Part shown: positions 1 to 8,023 of the stretch, one piece after another
How the letters are laid out: each line of letters opens with the position of its first letter
Numbering within the stretch: position 1 is the first letter of the stretch
Translations under genes and position numbers: made by a program
The notes under the pieces: generated by a model
What the model was told of the DNA's origin: nothing
The model's input: the letters and a program-made list of their open reading frames with translations, nothing else
Databases searched by the model: none
Source of the DNA: Rhodobacteraceae bacterium UBA3069
GTDB lineage: Bacteria > Pseudomonadota > Alphaproteobacteria > Rhodobacterales > Rhodobacteraceae
Assembly (NCBI GenBank): GCA_002366795.1
Contig: DFBX01000058.1
Coordinates: 1 to 36,350 of the forward strand
Direction: 5' to 3'
DNA length: 36,350 nt

Positions 1-23
1 AGCGTGATTTGTGCAACAAAGCC
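1..23. mobile_element. Terminal end of an IS5-family (IS903-like) insertion sequence, rest outside window
   Basis: Read on the minus strand, bases 23 to 6 are GGCTTTGTTGCACAAATC. From memory this closely resembles the terminal inverted repeat of IS903-group IS5 elements (GGCTTTGTTG plus AT-rich bases). The element would extend leftwards out of the window, with its last base at 23. The adjoining patatin reading frame runs straight into it, which fits insertion into a gene. Only 23 bases are visible, so neither the transposase nor the target duplication can be checked. Confidence 0.6.
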
Positions 24-531
24 AAGTGGGAAACAACACGGCGCCCAGAACGAGCAAGCCTAAAATCACGATCCATTTCGGAAGGCCAACCAAGCGCCGC
101 ACGGTCCGAAGTTTGACCCAGTCAGGTTTCGAGAACAGCCCAACCGGTGTGTCTGCCTCGTACCACGGTGGCAAATGATCGAAGATGTTGGAAATCCCCT
201 CGTTCGCAAAGGACTTTCTTTCCAGGGCTGCCCTGATATCGAATACCTTGGACGGCGCGTAGCCGACGGAAAGCAGACAGGCGACAATAGCGCCAGCCGA
301 TGTGCCGGCATATCCGAGCGGGTCGAAATACTCGGTGGCTTCGATGGCATTACCGACACCGACATGCGCAATACCCTTTGCGCCGCCGCCCTCGAAAACA
401 AGGTAGGCCTTCGTTTTCACCGGCACATTTTGCCTGTCCGCCGCCGCGCTGCACTCGTCAAACAATACCCAGCCCTCTCTTTGCTGATATATCGTATGAA
501 ATACACCAGTATTTTCAACCGGCATTTGCAT
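24..531 (-). pseudogene. Patatin-like phospholipase, N-terminal part, cut off by an IS end
   Basis: The minus-strand frame from ATG 531 encodes the N-terminal half of a patatin-fold lipid acyl hydrolase. The oxyanion-hole motif GGGAKG is at residues 48-53 and the nucleophile elbow G-T-S-A-G at 76-80 (Ser78). A hydrophobic stretch at about residues 153-170 could be a membrane segment. The family's second catalytic residue, the Asp of the DGG/DGA motif, lies further downstream and is not present. About 170 codons are readable before the frame enters what looks like an insertion-sequence end at base 23, so the gene is probably broken; if that reading is wrong it is simply cut by the window edge. 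The start is uncertain: ATG 525 and GTG 420 are alternatives, the last only 8 codons before the GGGAKG motif. Neighbour gatB is divergent, 94 bases away. Substrate unknown. Confidence 0.75.
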
Positions 532-567
532 TGAGGGAATAGCATGCAACGGGCCCGCCTCCCCCTC

Positions 568-596
568 TTGCCCCGCCCCGCGCCCTGCCCTAGAAC
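568..596 (+). promoter_or_regulatory. Candidate sigma-70-type promoter of gatB
   Basis: TTGCCC (568-573) and TAGAAC (591-596) are separated by 17 bases and lie 30 bases before the gatB start. Each box matches the housekeeping consensus at 4 of 6 positions. This is inferred from pattern only; the surrounding GC-rich sequence makes chance matches possible. Confidence 0.35.
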
Positions 597-625
597 AGCG
601 ACGTTGCGGCCAAGAGGACCAGACC

Positions 626-2137
626 ATGCTCGATTTGACCTATGAAACCCCGAAACCCAAGGTGATTGCCGGTGCCAAGCACGATTGGGAGCTGGTCATC
701 GGGATGGAGGTTCACGCGCAGGTGTCGTCGAACGCCAAGCTGTTTTCCGGCGCTTCCACCAAATTCGGAGCCGAGCCGAACTCCAATGTGGCGTTCGTGG
801 ATGCGGCCATGCCCGGCATGTTGCCCGTCATCAACGAATACTGCGTCGAACAGGCCGTGCGCACCGGCCTTGGGCTGAACGCTGAAATCAACCTGTTCTC
901 GGCCTTTGACCGCAAAAATTACTTCTACCCCGACCTGCCGCAGGGCTACCAGATCAGCCAGCTTTACCACCCCATCGTGGGCGAGGGCGAAATTCTGGTG
1001 GATATGGGCCCCGGCGTGGCCCGCCTGGTACGGGTCGAGCGCATCCACCTGGAACAGGACGCGGGCAAGTCGATCCATGACATGGATCCGAACATGAGCT
1101 TCGTGGACCTGAACCGCACAGGCGTCGCGCTGATGGAGATCGTCAGCCGCCCCGATATCCGCGGCCCCGAAGAGGCCGCCGCCTATGTCACCAAGCTGCG
1201 CCAGATACTGCGTTATCTGGGCACCTGCGACGGCAACATGCAAAACGGCAACCTGCGCGCCGATGTGAACGTGTCGATCTGCCGTGCGGGTCAATATGAG
1301 AAGTATATGGAAACGCAGGACTTCTCGTATCTGGGCACGCGTTGCGAGATCAAGAACATGAACTCGATGCGCTTCATCCAGATGGCGATCGAGGTCGAGG
1401 CCCGCCGCCAGATCGCGATTGTCGAGGCAGGCGGCGAAGTTGTGCAGGAAACCCGCCTGTATGATCCCGACAAGAACGAAACCCGTTCCATGCGGTCCAA
1501 GGAAGAGGCGCATGATTACCGCTATTTCCCCGATCCCGACCTGCTGCCGCTGGAGATCGAACAAGACTGGATCGACGGCATCAAGGCCACCCTGCCCGAA
1601 CTGCCCGACGTGAAAAAAGCCCGCTTCGTTGGTGATTTCGGCCTGTCCGAATATGACGCCTCTGTGCTGACCGCCGATGCTGAAAACGCGCAATTCTTCG
1701 AAGCCGCAGCCCAAGGCCGCGACGGCAAGCTGGCCGCCAACTGGATCATCAACGAACTGTTCGGCCGCCTGAAGAAAGAGGACCACGACATCGCGCAAAG
1801 CCCGGTCAGCCCTGCGCAGATCGGCCAGATCGTTGACCTGATCAAAAGCGATGCGATTTCCGGCAAGATCGCCAAGGACGTGTTCGAGATTTGCTACACC
1901 ACCGGCCGCGACCCGTCCGAGATCGTCGAGACCGAGGGCATGAAGCAGGTCACCGACACCGGCGCGATCGAATCCGCCGTGGACGAGATCATCGCCGCCA
2001 ACCCCGCGCAGGTCGAAAAGGCCAAGGCCAATCCGAAACTGGCGGGCTGGTTCGTCGGCCAAGTGATGAAGGCCACCGGCGGCAAGGCCAACCCCAAGGC
2101 CGTCAACGAATTGGTGGCGGCGAAACTGGGCCTGTAA
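626..2137 (+). CDS. gatB: Aspartyl/glutamyl-tRNA amidotransferase subunit B
   Basis: GatB is the tRNA-binding kinase/transamidase subunit of the GatCAB complex. It converts Glu-tRNA(Gln), and in many bacteria Asp-tRNA(Asn), to the amidated form in the cytoplasm using ammonia released by GatA. The 503-residue protein has the usual length and opens with the family block ELVIGMEVHAQV (residues 22-33). It continues with YFYPDLPQGYQISQ (99-112) and the segment DLNRTGVALMEIVSRPDI (161-178), and ends with the helical YqeY-like tail (about 355-503). ATG 626 follows an AGAGGA ribosome site 7-8 bases upstream. gatA and gatC are not in the window. A strong hairpin terminator lies 23 bases after the stop, so it is probably transcribed alone. 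Confidence 0.97.
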   Translation: MLDLTYETPKPKVIAGAKHDWELVIGMEVHAQVSSNAKLFSGASTKFGAEPNSNVAFVDAAMPGMLPVINEYCVEQAVRTGLGLNAEINLFSAFDRKNYFYPDLPQGYQISQLYHPIVGEGEILVDMGPGVARLVRVERIHLEQDAGKSIHDMDPNMSFVDLNRTGVALMEIVSRPDIRGPEEAAAYVTKLRQILRYLGTCDGNMQNGNLRADVNVSICRAGQYEKYMETQDFSYLGTRCEIKNMNSMRFIQMAIEVEARRQIAIVEAGGEVVQETRLYDPDKNETRSMRSKEEAHDYRYFPDPDLLPLEIEQDWIDGIKATLPELPDVKKARFVGDFGLSEYDASVLTADAENAQFFEAAAQGRDGKLAANWIINELFGRLKKEDHDIAQSPVSPAQIGQIVDLIKSDAISGKIAKDVFEICYTTGRDPSEIVETEGMKQVTDTGAIESAVDEIIAANPAQVEKAKANPKLAGWFVGQVMKATGGKANPKAVNELVAAKLGL

Positions 2138-2160
2138 CCCCGCCCAAGCGAAATACCCAA

Positions 2161-2190
2161 GGCCCGGCGCACCCGCGCCGAGCCTTTCTT
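2161..2190 (+). terminator. Intrinsic terminator of gatB
   Basis: A 10-base stem with one mismatch (GGCCCGGCGC 2161-2170 against GCGCCGAGCC 2175-2184) and a 4-base loop is followed directly by TTTCTT. It is 23 bases after the gatB stop codon. Confidence 0.85.
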
Positions 2191-2263
2191 GTCCGCAGTA
2201 TATCCACACCAAAAATAAACCATTCAACATTAAAACTAACGGCGCTGTGCAAACGGGGCCGCG

Positions 2264-3331
2264 ATGCCGGGATATTTTTAGGAATTCAATATCTACGGGG
2301 GATCAACCGAGTTCATTGAACTGGCAATCCCTTCGGGAACTGATACCTCGGCCTATTCGGTCGTCATTTACGACGGCGCGGGCGCGATCCGGCAAACCCT
2401 TTCGCTGAATCCGGCCGTCACAACGATCGCGGGCGATGATGTCTACCTGTTGGACCCTGCCAATGACGGCCTGGTCAACCTGGACCATACCGATGCCATC
2501 GCTCTTGTGGACGACACCGGAACGGTGATCCAGTTCCTGTCGTGGAACGGGAACACCGTCAGCCCGTCGGTCGGCCCCGCCGCAGGCATGACCAGCACTC
2601 TTATCGGCACGGGCAGTTTCGGCAGTTCGTTTGAAACCACCGACGCTGGCAGCAGCTATCAAAACCAGGCCAGCCCGAACCCCGGGACGATCCCCTGTTT
2701 CGCCTCGGGCACCAACATCCTGACGCCCTGCGGGGAACGCGGAATAGAAACCCTGCGCGTCGGGGACGATGTGGTCACAGCCGCGGGCGAGGTGCGGCAA
2801 ATCCGGTGGGTGCAATCGCGTGCCGTGTCGTTCATCGAAACACCAAAGGCCCCGCGCCCGATCATCATCGCCGCGGGTGCGCTTGGTCCGTCCTGCCCGA
2901 TGTGCGATCTGGTGGTGTCCACCCAGCACCGGATCGCGGTCGGCGCCTTCGGGCAACTTGAACGGCTGTTTCCCGAACCGGGCCTGCTGGCGGCCAAGTC
3001 GCTGACCGCTCTCAAGGGGGTGCGGGTGATGCAGGGCGAGCGGCAGATTGTCTGGCACCACCTTGCACTGGACACCCATGACCTGCTGGTGGCGGTGGGA
3101 TGCGTCGCGGAATCGCTGTTCTTCGGCCCGATGTGCCTGCAAAGTCTGACACGGCGCGACGCGTTGAACCTGCGCGAAAGGATGCCGCATCGTTTGACCG
3201 AAAGGGGGCACCCCGATGACATGCCCGCCTTGCCGATCATCCCGACCGGGGGCGCATCCAGATTCATCATGCACTCGACGAGATCCGGGCAAGCGCCAGC
3301 TATCGGAACCACACGCGATGTGAAACCTTGA
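2264..3331 (+). pseudogene. Lamin-tail plus Hint (Hedgehog/intein) domain protein with in-frame amber codon at codon 6
   Basis: From ATG 2264 the frame reads MPGYF, then TAG at 2279-2281, then EFNIYGGSTEFIEL and onward without another stop to TGA 3329-3331. That is 356 codons counting both stops. Residues about 7-130 resemble the lamin-tail-like N-terminal domain of Rhodobacterales Hint proteins. From Cys145 (PCFASGTNIL) a Hint_2-type domain follows, with the VSTQHR block and the terminal segment LDTHDLLVAVG...AESLFFGP. Such proteins are probably secreted or surface proteins that may self-process at the Hint cysteine; the role here is unknown. Between the amber codon and TTG 2450 there is no ATG, GTG or TTG in frame, so a start at TTG 2450 would drop most of the lamin-tail domain. 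It may be a recent nonsense mutation (TCG to TAG would fit), a sequencing error, or amber suppression. The ribosome site before ATG 2264 is weak. Confidence 0.72.
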
Positions 3332-3481
3332 TCGCGGCTTGCGCGCCCTTGGCGCAACCACGGTCGGATCTGCCGGTCTGTCGGCGCTGAAAAAGCCACC
3401 GAGCGCACGGCGATCTGCCGCTGCCCCTTGCCACTGCCATTGCGCGCCCCTACCCTTTGCAAAACAGGAACAGGAGCCCGC

Positions 3482-3952
3482 ATGACCGCCCCCTATCTCT
3501 CTGATTTCATGGAAATCCAGCCCGAGTGGATCGATTTCAACGGCCATCTCAACATGGCATATTACGGCGTCTTGTTCGACCAGAGCGTGGATCAGGCATT
3601 CATGGAATTCGGACTGGGGCCGGAGTATCGCGAGAAAACCGGCTTCACCACCTATTCGGCGGAATTCCACATCCGGTATTTGCGCGAACTGCATCTGGGC
3701 GACCGCGTGCGATCCTCTTTCCAGATCCTCGATGCGGGGCCGAAGTCGTTTCATTTCGTGCAAGAGCTGATCCACGAGGATGGCTGGGTCGCGGCCACGG
3801 GTGAAGGGATCACCCTTCACGTCGATCAATCAGGCCCGCGCGTTGCGCCTTACCCGACTGAAATAAAACAAAAGATTGACGCGATGGCGGCGGCGCATGC
3901 GGATCTTCCAGTGCCGGAATACGTGGGCAAACCCATGGCCATCAGGCGCTAA
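3482..3952 (+). CDS. Acyl-CoA thioesterase, hot-dog fold (4HBT-like)
   Basis: A 156-residue single-domain protein of the thioesterase superfamily, which hydrolyses acyl-CoA thioesters in the cytoplasm; the actual substrate cannot be read from the sequence. The N-terminal block WIDFNGHLNMAYYGVLFD (residues 16-33) carries the Asp-x-Asn-Gly-His pattern of 4-hydroxybenzoyl-CoA-thioesterase-like enzymes (Asp18, His22). The later FHIRYLRELHLGDRVR segment is the typical long strand and turn of the fold. ATG 3482 is preceded by AGGAG at a good distance. An upstream in-frame extension to 3428 lacks family resemblance. The stop codon overlaps that of the convergent cheB. Related proteins accompany carnitine or betaine catabolism genes elsewhere, but no such genes are present here. 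Confidence 0.85.
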   Translation: MTAPYLSDFMEIQPEWIDFNGHLNMAYYGVLFDQSVDQAFMEFGLGPEYREKTGFTTYSAEFHIRYLRELHLGDRVRSSFQILDAGPKSFHFVQELIHEDGWVAATGEGITLHVDQSGPRVAPYPTEIKQKIDAMAAAHADLPVPEYVGKPMAIRR

Positions 3953-5133
3953 AGCCGCGCGCCGGCCCTCACGTCCCATGCCATGATCTCTCCCACCATG
4001 GCATCAAGTGGCAGGGCGGCCATGGCAGCCCCGCGGCGCATCGCCTCGCGCGGCATACCGAACACGATCGAGGTCTCCTCGTCCTGTGCAAGGGTGCGCG
4101 CCCCGGCGGCGCGCATTTCCCCCAGACCGGTGGCGCCGTCATCACCCATTCCGGTCAACAAGATGCCCAATGCGTTTTGCGCCGCAGCCTGTGCGGTGGA
4201 ACGGAACAGAACATCGACCGAAGGGCGGTGGCGGCTGACATAGGGGCCTTGCATCACTTCGACCCGATAACCCTGCCCGCTGCGTTGCAGCAGCATGTGG
4301 TAATTGCCCGGCGCGATCAGCACCTCTCCGCGCCGCAGGGCATGGCCATCCGTCGCCTCAAGCACGGTCATCTGCGACAAGCTATCAAGCCGGTTGGCAA
4401 AGGCCGCGGTGAATTCGCGCGGCATGTGCTGGACGACCAGGATGGCCGGGGCGTTATGCGGCAGGGCACCGATCACCTCGCGCAGCGCCTCAGTCCCGCC
4501 GGTCGAGGCACCGATCGCCACCAGCGGATCAGACCGCGGCGCGGGCCGTGGCGGTTGGTGGGCCATCACCACGTCGGCAGTGAATTTTTCACCCGGCGCG
4601 GAATGGATCGCGCTTGCGACGTGAACCTGTGGCTTGCGCGGAGTCGCGTCTGCGGTGTCGGGGCGGTCGAAAACCCTGAAGCCGCCCTCGCGCCGACGGC
4701 GACCGCCACGCCCGCTTTGCACCGCCGCGCGCAGGGCATGCCCGATCTTCATCGCCGCATCGGCCCATGCTTCGGGGCTGGACAGGTCCGGCTTCGCCAG
4801 CACCTCTGCCGCGCCTAGTTCCAGCGCGCGCAGCATCACGTCGCTGCCTTTCTTAGAATGGCTGGAACAGACGACCACCGGCAGCGGGCTTTGCGCCATG
4901 ATCTTGCGCAGGAAGGTCAGGCCATCCATCCGCGGCAGTTCCAGGTCAAGCAGCAGCACATCGGGCATCACACTGGCCATTTTGCCGACCGCGTCGAAAG
5001 GATCGCTTGCGACGGCGAACAGGCTTAGGCCGGGGTCTTCCTGAACCAGTTTAGCGAAAGCGGCGCGGATCAGCGCGCTGTCATCGACGATCATCACGCG
5101 GATCGTGCCGGACGTTGTCCCCAACAGACTCAT
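3949..5133 (-). CDS. cheB: Chemotaxis response regulator protein-glutamate methylesterase CheB
   Basis: CheB removes methyl groups from (and deamidates) glutamate/glutamine residues of chemoreceptors to reset signalling. The 394-residue protein has a receiver domain (about 11-125) with acidic pair Asp17/Asp18, phospho-acceptor Asp63 in LLDLELPRMDG and Lys114 in AKPD. An Arg-rich linker (GRGGRRRR, about 141-148) leads to the methylesterase domain (about 200-390). The catalytic triad is visible as Ser210 (GASTGG), His236 (QHMP) and Asp332 (GMGDDGA). I chose ATG 5133 because the receiver domain starts just after it and an AAGGA site lies upstream; the open frame continues to 5421 without resemblance to CheB. 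No cheA, cheW, cheR or receptor gene is nearby, so it is an orphan here. It is convergent with the thioesterase gene, with overlapping stops. Confidence 0.95.
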   Translation of the reverse strand: MSLLGTTSGTIRVMIVDDSALIRAAFAKLVQEDPGLSLFAVASDPFDAVGKMASVMPDVLLLDLELPRMDGLTFLRKIMAQSPLPVVVCSSHSKKGSDVMLRALELGAAEVLAKPDLSSPEAWADAAMKIGHALRAAVQSGRGGRRRREGGFRVFDRPDTADATPRKPQVHVASAIHSAPGEKFTADVVMAHQPPRPAPRSDPLVAIGASTGGTEALREVIGALPHNAPAILVVQHMPREFTAAFANRLDSLSQMTVLEATDGHALRRGEVLIAPGNYHMLLQRSGQGYRVEVMQGPYVSRHRPSVDVLFRSTAQAAAQNALGILLTGMGDDGATGLGEMRAAGARTLAQDEETSIVFGMPREAMRRGAAMAALPLDAMVGEIMAWDVRAGARL

Positions 5134-5511
5134 CTTGCCAATATTTCCTTCAAGGGCGCATTGCCCGATGCCGCTACGCGCTTTGCCGAAACGCAGCCAG
5201 CAGCCGAACTGCCCAGCATCACATTTCCGAACAAACCATGCCCCCTTCGATTGCGCCGCCACAAAGCCAAAGCGGTGGCCGGGTGGCGGTATTCTGCGGA
5301 CCTGCGCATGGCCTTGTTCACCAGCCTTATGCGAAAAACCTATCCACGAGGTTAATTCCCCTCCAATGCCGACCCTTCTTGCCCTTCTTGGCGGTTGCGC
5401 CGGGCGCTTGGGCAAGGACATGCCGCCTGCCTGAAGGTCATGCCAACTGCCCCTTCCTTCTGCCCGCTACAGCGCCTATTGTGCGCTTCGATTTTCAGTG
5501 ACGAGGCCATT
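5134..5511. other. Non-coding gap between divergent cheB and DUF4177 genes
   Basis: These 378 bases must carry the promoters of cheB (minus) and of the DUF4177 gene (plus). Open frames here are short and look unlike proteins. No tRNA, hairpin terminator or repeat was found. I could not pick out a convincing promoter. Confidence 0.5.
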
Positions 5512-5853
5512 ATGCATTACGAATATAAAGTCGTTCCCGCCCCCGAAAAGGGCACCAAGGCCAAGGGGGTCAAAGCGCCAGAGGCCCGTTTCGCACTGAT
5601 GCTTCAGGACGTGATGAACCAGCACGCCGCCGAGGGCTGGGAATATCAGCGCGCCGAAACCCTGCCCAGCCAGGAACGGGCAGGGCTGACATCCTCGGCG
5701 ACGGTGTTCCGCAATGTGCTTGTGTTCCGCCGCCCGGTTGAAACCGCCGCCCCGCAGGCCCACATGCAGAAAGACGATGCGATGGACGAGGCGGATAGCG
5801 CTGCCAATGCCGACGCAGAGCCCGTGGACGCGCAAGAAAACTACCCCGTTTGA
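5512..5853 (+). CDS. DUF4177 domain protein
   Basis: A 113-residue cytoplasmic protein. The N-terminal two thirds (MHYEYKVVPAP..., LMLQDVMNQHAAEGWEYQRAETLP) match the pattern of the small DUF4177 family: a 'YEYKVV' strand, a helix ending in 'AAEGWE', then a further strand (VFRNVLVFRR). The function of the family is unknown. The C-terminal 35 residues are acidic and low complexity (DDAMDEADSAANADAEPVDAQ). ATG 5512 has ACGAGG 6-7 bases upstream; the longer frame from 5395 is not protein-like. A hairpin with a run of eight T follows about 100 bases after the stop, so it is probably a single-gene transcript. Confidence 0.75.
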   Translation: MHYEYKVVPAPEKGTKAKGVKAPEARFALMLQDVMNQHAAEGWEYQRAETLPSQERAGLTSSATVFRNVLVFRRPVETAAPQAHMQKDDAMDEADSAANADAEPVDAQENYPV

Positions 5854-5956
5854 TCCATGCCCGCGGCGGATCTTTCGCCGCAGGGAAACAGCGCGCCGCA
5901 GCCCCCGCCACAGGCGGCTTTCCCGCCCGCCCAACCGCCACCGACCCAACATAAAA

Positions 5957-5984
5957 TGCCCCCCGGATCCGGGCAGTTTTTTTT
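5957..5984 (+). terminator. Intrinsic terminator after the DUF4177 gene
   Basis: The stem TGCCC (5957-5961) pairs with GGGCA (5971-5975) around a loop that itself contains the palindrome CCGGATCCGG, followed by G and eight T. It separates the DUF4177 gene from the J-domain gene. Confidence 0.75.
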
Positions 5985-6051
5985 CCCCAGCCCCCTTCAA
6001 TCTGGCGGCAAAAGGTCTAAACTCCACGGTCCGAGTCGAAAAGGTGATCCC

Positions 6052-6681
6052 ATGTCCAAAACTGACCCCTTTGGTTTCGATATGTCCGTTTCTTCGGCCA
6101 AGAAGAAAAACCCGCGCGGCCGACGCGGGATGACTGGCGCGTTCGAAACCTCGCAGCGTGTCTGTGAACACGAGGGCTGCCAGGAGCCGGGCAAGTTTCG
6201 CGCCCCCAAGGCGCCCGATGTGCTGGATGACTTCTTTTGGTTCTGCAAGGATCACGTGCGCGAATATAACCTGAAATGGAACTTCTTCGACGGCACGACC
6301 GAGGCCGAGTTGAACGCCCAGATGTCGAAAGACAAGGTATGGGAACGTGACACCAAGCCGATGGGCGACCCGGAAACCCGCGCGTGGGCGCGGCTTGGAA
6401 TCGAGGATCCGCACCAGGTTCTGGGCGCGAATGCGACGCAGAATCCCGGCAAGTCCACCAATGGCGCGACCACGCGCCGCCTGCCCCCGACCGAACGCCG
6501 CGCAATCGAGATTCTGGAGGCAAAGGATCATTGGACCAAGGCCGAGGTGCGCAAGGCCTACAAGGCGCTGATCAAGGTGCTGCACCCCGATATCAACGGC
6601 GGCGACCGCAGTCAGGAAGAACAGTTGCAGCTGGTGGTCTGGGCATGGGACCAGATCAAGGATTCGCGCCACTTCAAGTAA
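6052..6681 (+). CDS. J-domain (DnaJ-like) protein with N-terminal Cys/His cluster
   Basis: The 209-residue protein ends in a J domain (about 152-209) with the HPD tripeptide at 178-180 inside AYKALIKVLHPDINGGD. J domains recruit DnaK/Hsp70 and stimulate its ATPase. The first 110 residues are not a standard DnaJ region. They contain Cys38 and Cys43 (CEHEGC) and Cys65 and His68 (FCKDH), a spacing that could bind zinc. Unlike classical DnaJ, the J domain is at the C-terminus and there is no Gly/Phe region. ATG 6052 follows AAAGGTGA; the open frame upstream to 5857 is proline-rich and crosses the preceding terminator. From memory, similar proteins often sit next to cobS in alphaproteobacteria; here msrB and a fasciclin gene lie between. 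The client is unknown. Confidence 0.85.
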   Translation: MSKTDPFGFDMSVSSAKKKNPRGRRGMTGAFETSQRVCEHEGCQEPGKFRAPKAPDVLDDFFWFCKDHVREYNLKWNFFDGTTEAELNAQMSKDKVWERDTKPMGDPETRAWARLGIEDPHQVLGANATQNPGKSTNGATTRRLPPTERRAIEILEAKDHWTKAEVRKAYKALIKVLHPDINGGDRSQEEQLQLVVWAWDQIKDSRHFK

Positions 6682-6705
6682 TCGCGGCGCATGCACCCAG
6701 ATTCA

Positions 6706-6744
6706 AAAGACCCGGCCGGTGTGATCCGCGCCGGGTCTTTCTTT
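6706..6744. terminator. Bidirectional intrinsic terminator between J-domain gene and msrB
   Basis: An 11-base perfect stem, AAAGACCCGGC (6706-6716) against GCCGGGTCTTT (6730-6740), is flanked by T-rich tails on both strands: TTTCTTT on plus, TTTT on minus. It serves the two convergent genes. Confidence 0.9.
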
Positions 6745-6786
6745 GCCAGCCTGACTGCACATGGGGGCTTTCGGCGCCCTGCGGGA

Positions 6787-7254
6787 TCAGGCCGGTTTGA
6801 AAACGAGGGACACACCGTTCAGGCAATGGCGTTTGCCAGTAGGTTTCGGTCCGTCGTCGAAAATATGACCCAGATGGCTGCCACAGCGGCGGCAGTGGCA
6901 TTCTGTGCGGGTCATGAAAAATTTGCGGTCGGCCTTGGTGCCGATGGCACCCGGCAGCGATTGGTAGAAACTGGGCCAGCCGGTGCCACTGTCGAATTTC
7001 GCCTCGGACGAATACAGCGGCAGCTCGCAGCCCCGGCAATGATAGATGCCCTTGTCGTAGACCTTGTCGAGCGGGGAAGAGCCGGCGCGTTCGGTCCCTT
7101 CCTTGCGCATCACGTCATATTGCGCGCCGGTCAGCATGGCGCGCCATTCGGCATCGCTGCGCGTGACCTCGAATGTTTCGGCACTGGCGCGCGCTGCGCC
7201 GATGCCCGTCAGGGCGGATGCGCCCAGAAGAGCGGTGAATTGGCGTCGGTTCAT
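6787..7254 (-). CDS. msrB: Peptide-methionine (R)-S-oxide reductase MsrB, exported via Tat
   Basis: MsrB reduces the R form of methionine sulfoxide in oxidised proteins. The 155-residue protein begins MNRRQFTALLGASALTGIG...ASA, a twin-arginine signal with likely cleavage after residue 25, so the enzyme should act in the periplasm. The catalytic Cys144 lies in RHCLN, equivalent to the family's R-x-C-x-N. Cys73/Cys76 (CRGC) and Cys121/Cys124 (CRRC) form the usual structural zinc site, and GTGWPSFY and HLGHIFDDGP are family blocks. ATG 7254 has a strong GGAGG; the longer frame to 7353 has no signal. It lies downstream of the fasciclin gene in the same direction with 143 bases between. Electron supply to a periplasmic MsrB is not evident in the window. 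Confidence 0.93.
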   Translation of the reverse strand: MNRRQFTALLGASALTGIGAARASAETFEVTRSDAEWRAMLTGAQYDVMRKEGTERAGSSPLDKVYDKGIYHCRGCELPLYSSEAKFDSGTGWPSFYQSLPGAIGTKADRKFFMTRTECHCRRCGSHLGHIFDDGPKPTGKRHCLNGVSLVFKPA

Positions 7255-7357
7255 CGGGTGTCCTCCCTTTATTGATGGTCTTAGAATGGGTGGTGCGACC
7301 CCGCACCGCAAGCGGTCGGGCTCGCACCATTTCGAGAGCGGCGGTAACATCACTGGG

Positions 7358-7386
7358 GTTGGGGACGGCGCCCCGCCGCTCCCAAC
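7358..7386 (-). terminator. Hairpin downstream of the fasciclin gene, possible terminator
   Basis: GTTGGG (7358-7363) pairs with CCCAAC (7381-7386), and inside it CGGCG (7366-7370) pairs with CGCCG (7374-7378) around a CCC loop. It starts 11 bases after the fasciclin stop. There is no T-run on the minus strand, so it may be an attenuating or mRNA-stabilising hairpin rather than a full terminator. Confidence 0.4.
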
Positions 7387-7397
7387 TCTTGCGCGAC

Positions 7398-7967
7398 TTA
7401 CATCGCGGGCAAGATCCCGCGGTCAACCACGTGGATCACGCCGTTCGACTGGTCCACATCGGCGATTGTCACATTGATCATCCGGCCTTGTTCGTCTTTC
7501 AGCGTGATCGTGTCACCGTCCATCGACGCCTCCAGTTTGCAGCCGCCCACGGTGGGCACGATGTGCATGCCGCCGTCATCGGCGATCATGCCTGCAATGG
7601 CATCCGACATGGCGTCGGCGGCAACAACGTGGCAGGTCAGGATCTTGGTCATCTGGTCCTTGGCTTCGGGCTGAAGCAGCGCCTCGACCGTGCCGGGCTT
7701 GAGCTTGTCAAAGGCTGCGTTGGTCGGCGCGAACACGGTGAACGGGCCGGGGCTTGCCAGCGTATCAACCAGGCCCGCGGCTTTCACGGCGGCGACCAGC
7801 GTGGTGTGATCCGCCGAGTTCACGGCATTTTCGACGATGTTCTTGTCTGCGAACATCGGTGCGCCGCCGACCATGGGGTTGCCGGTTTCGGAATGGCTTT
7901 CGGCTTGGGCGACGGTGCCGATGGACAGGGCTGCGATGGCGGCGACGGTGATGGACTTGAAGGTCAT
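7398..7967 (-). CDS. Secreted fasciclin (FAS1) domain protein
   Basis: The 189-residue protein starts with a Sec signal peptide (MTFKSITVAAIAALSIGTVAQA, cleavage near residue 22), then a single FAS1 domain (about 40-188). The H1-like block FTVFAPTNAAFDKL and the closing block VIHVVDRGILP are clear. FAS1 domains mediate adhesion or protein-protein contact at the cell surface or in the periplasm; the ligand is unknown. Two cysteines (in ILTCHVV and VGGCKLE) could form a disulfide. ATG 7967 has GGAG 8-9 bases upstream. It may share a transcript with the downstream msrB, which is also exported, though a hairpin lies between them. Confidence 0.92.
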   Translation of the reverse strand: MTFKSITVAAIAALSIGTVAQAESHSETGNPMVGGAPMFADKNIVENAVNSADHTTLVAAVKAAGLVDTLASPGPFTVFAPTNAAFDKLKPGTVEALLQPEAKDQMTKILTCHVVAADAMSDAIAGMIADDGGMHIVPTVGGCKLEASMDGDTITLKDEQGRMINVTIADVDQSNGVIHVVDRGILPAM

Positions 7968-8023
7968 TTTCTAACTCCTAGTAACGTGTTCTGTTGCCCC
8001 GTCTCTATCGGGGATGCCTTTAA

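Noticed and set aside
590..2230. 546-codon minus-strand open frame opposite gatB
   Set aside because: Shadow of gatB caused by GC-rich third positions; composition (Gly/His/Asp/Leu-rich) is not protein-family-like.
2303..3829. 508-codon minus-strand open frame
   Set aside because: Antisense to the Hint gene and the thioesterase, which carry clear motifs.
5367..5435. 22-residue peptide with a hydrophobic, lipobox-like ALLGGCAG start
   Set aside because: No basic n-region and almost nothing after the cysteine; no support as a gene.
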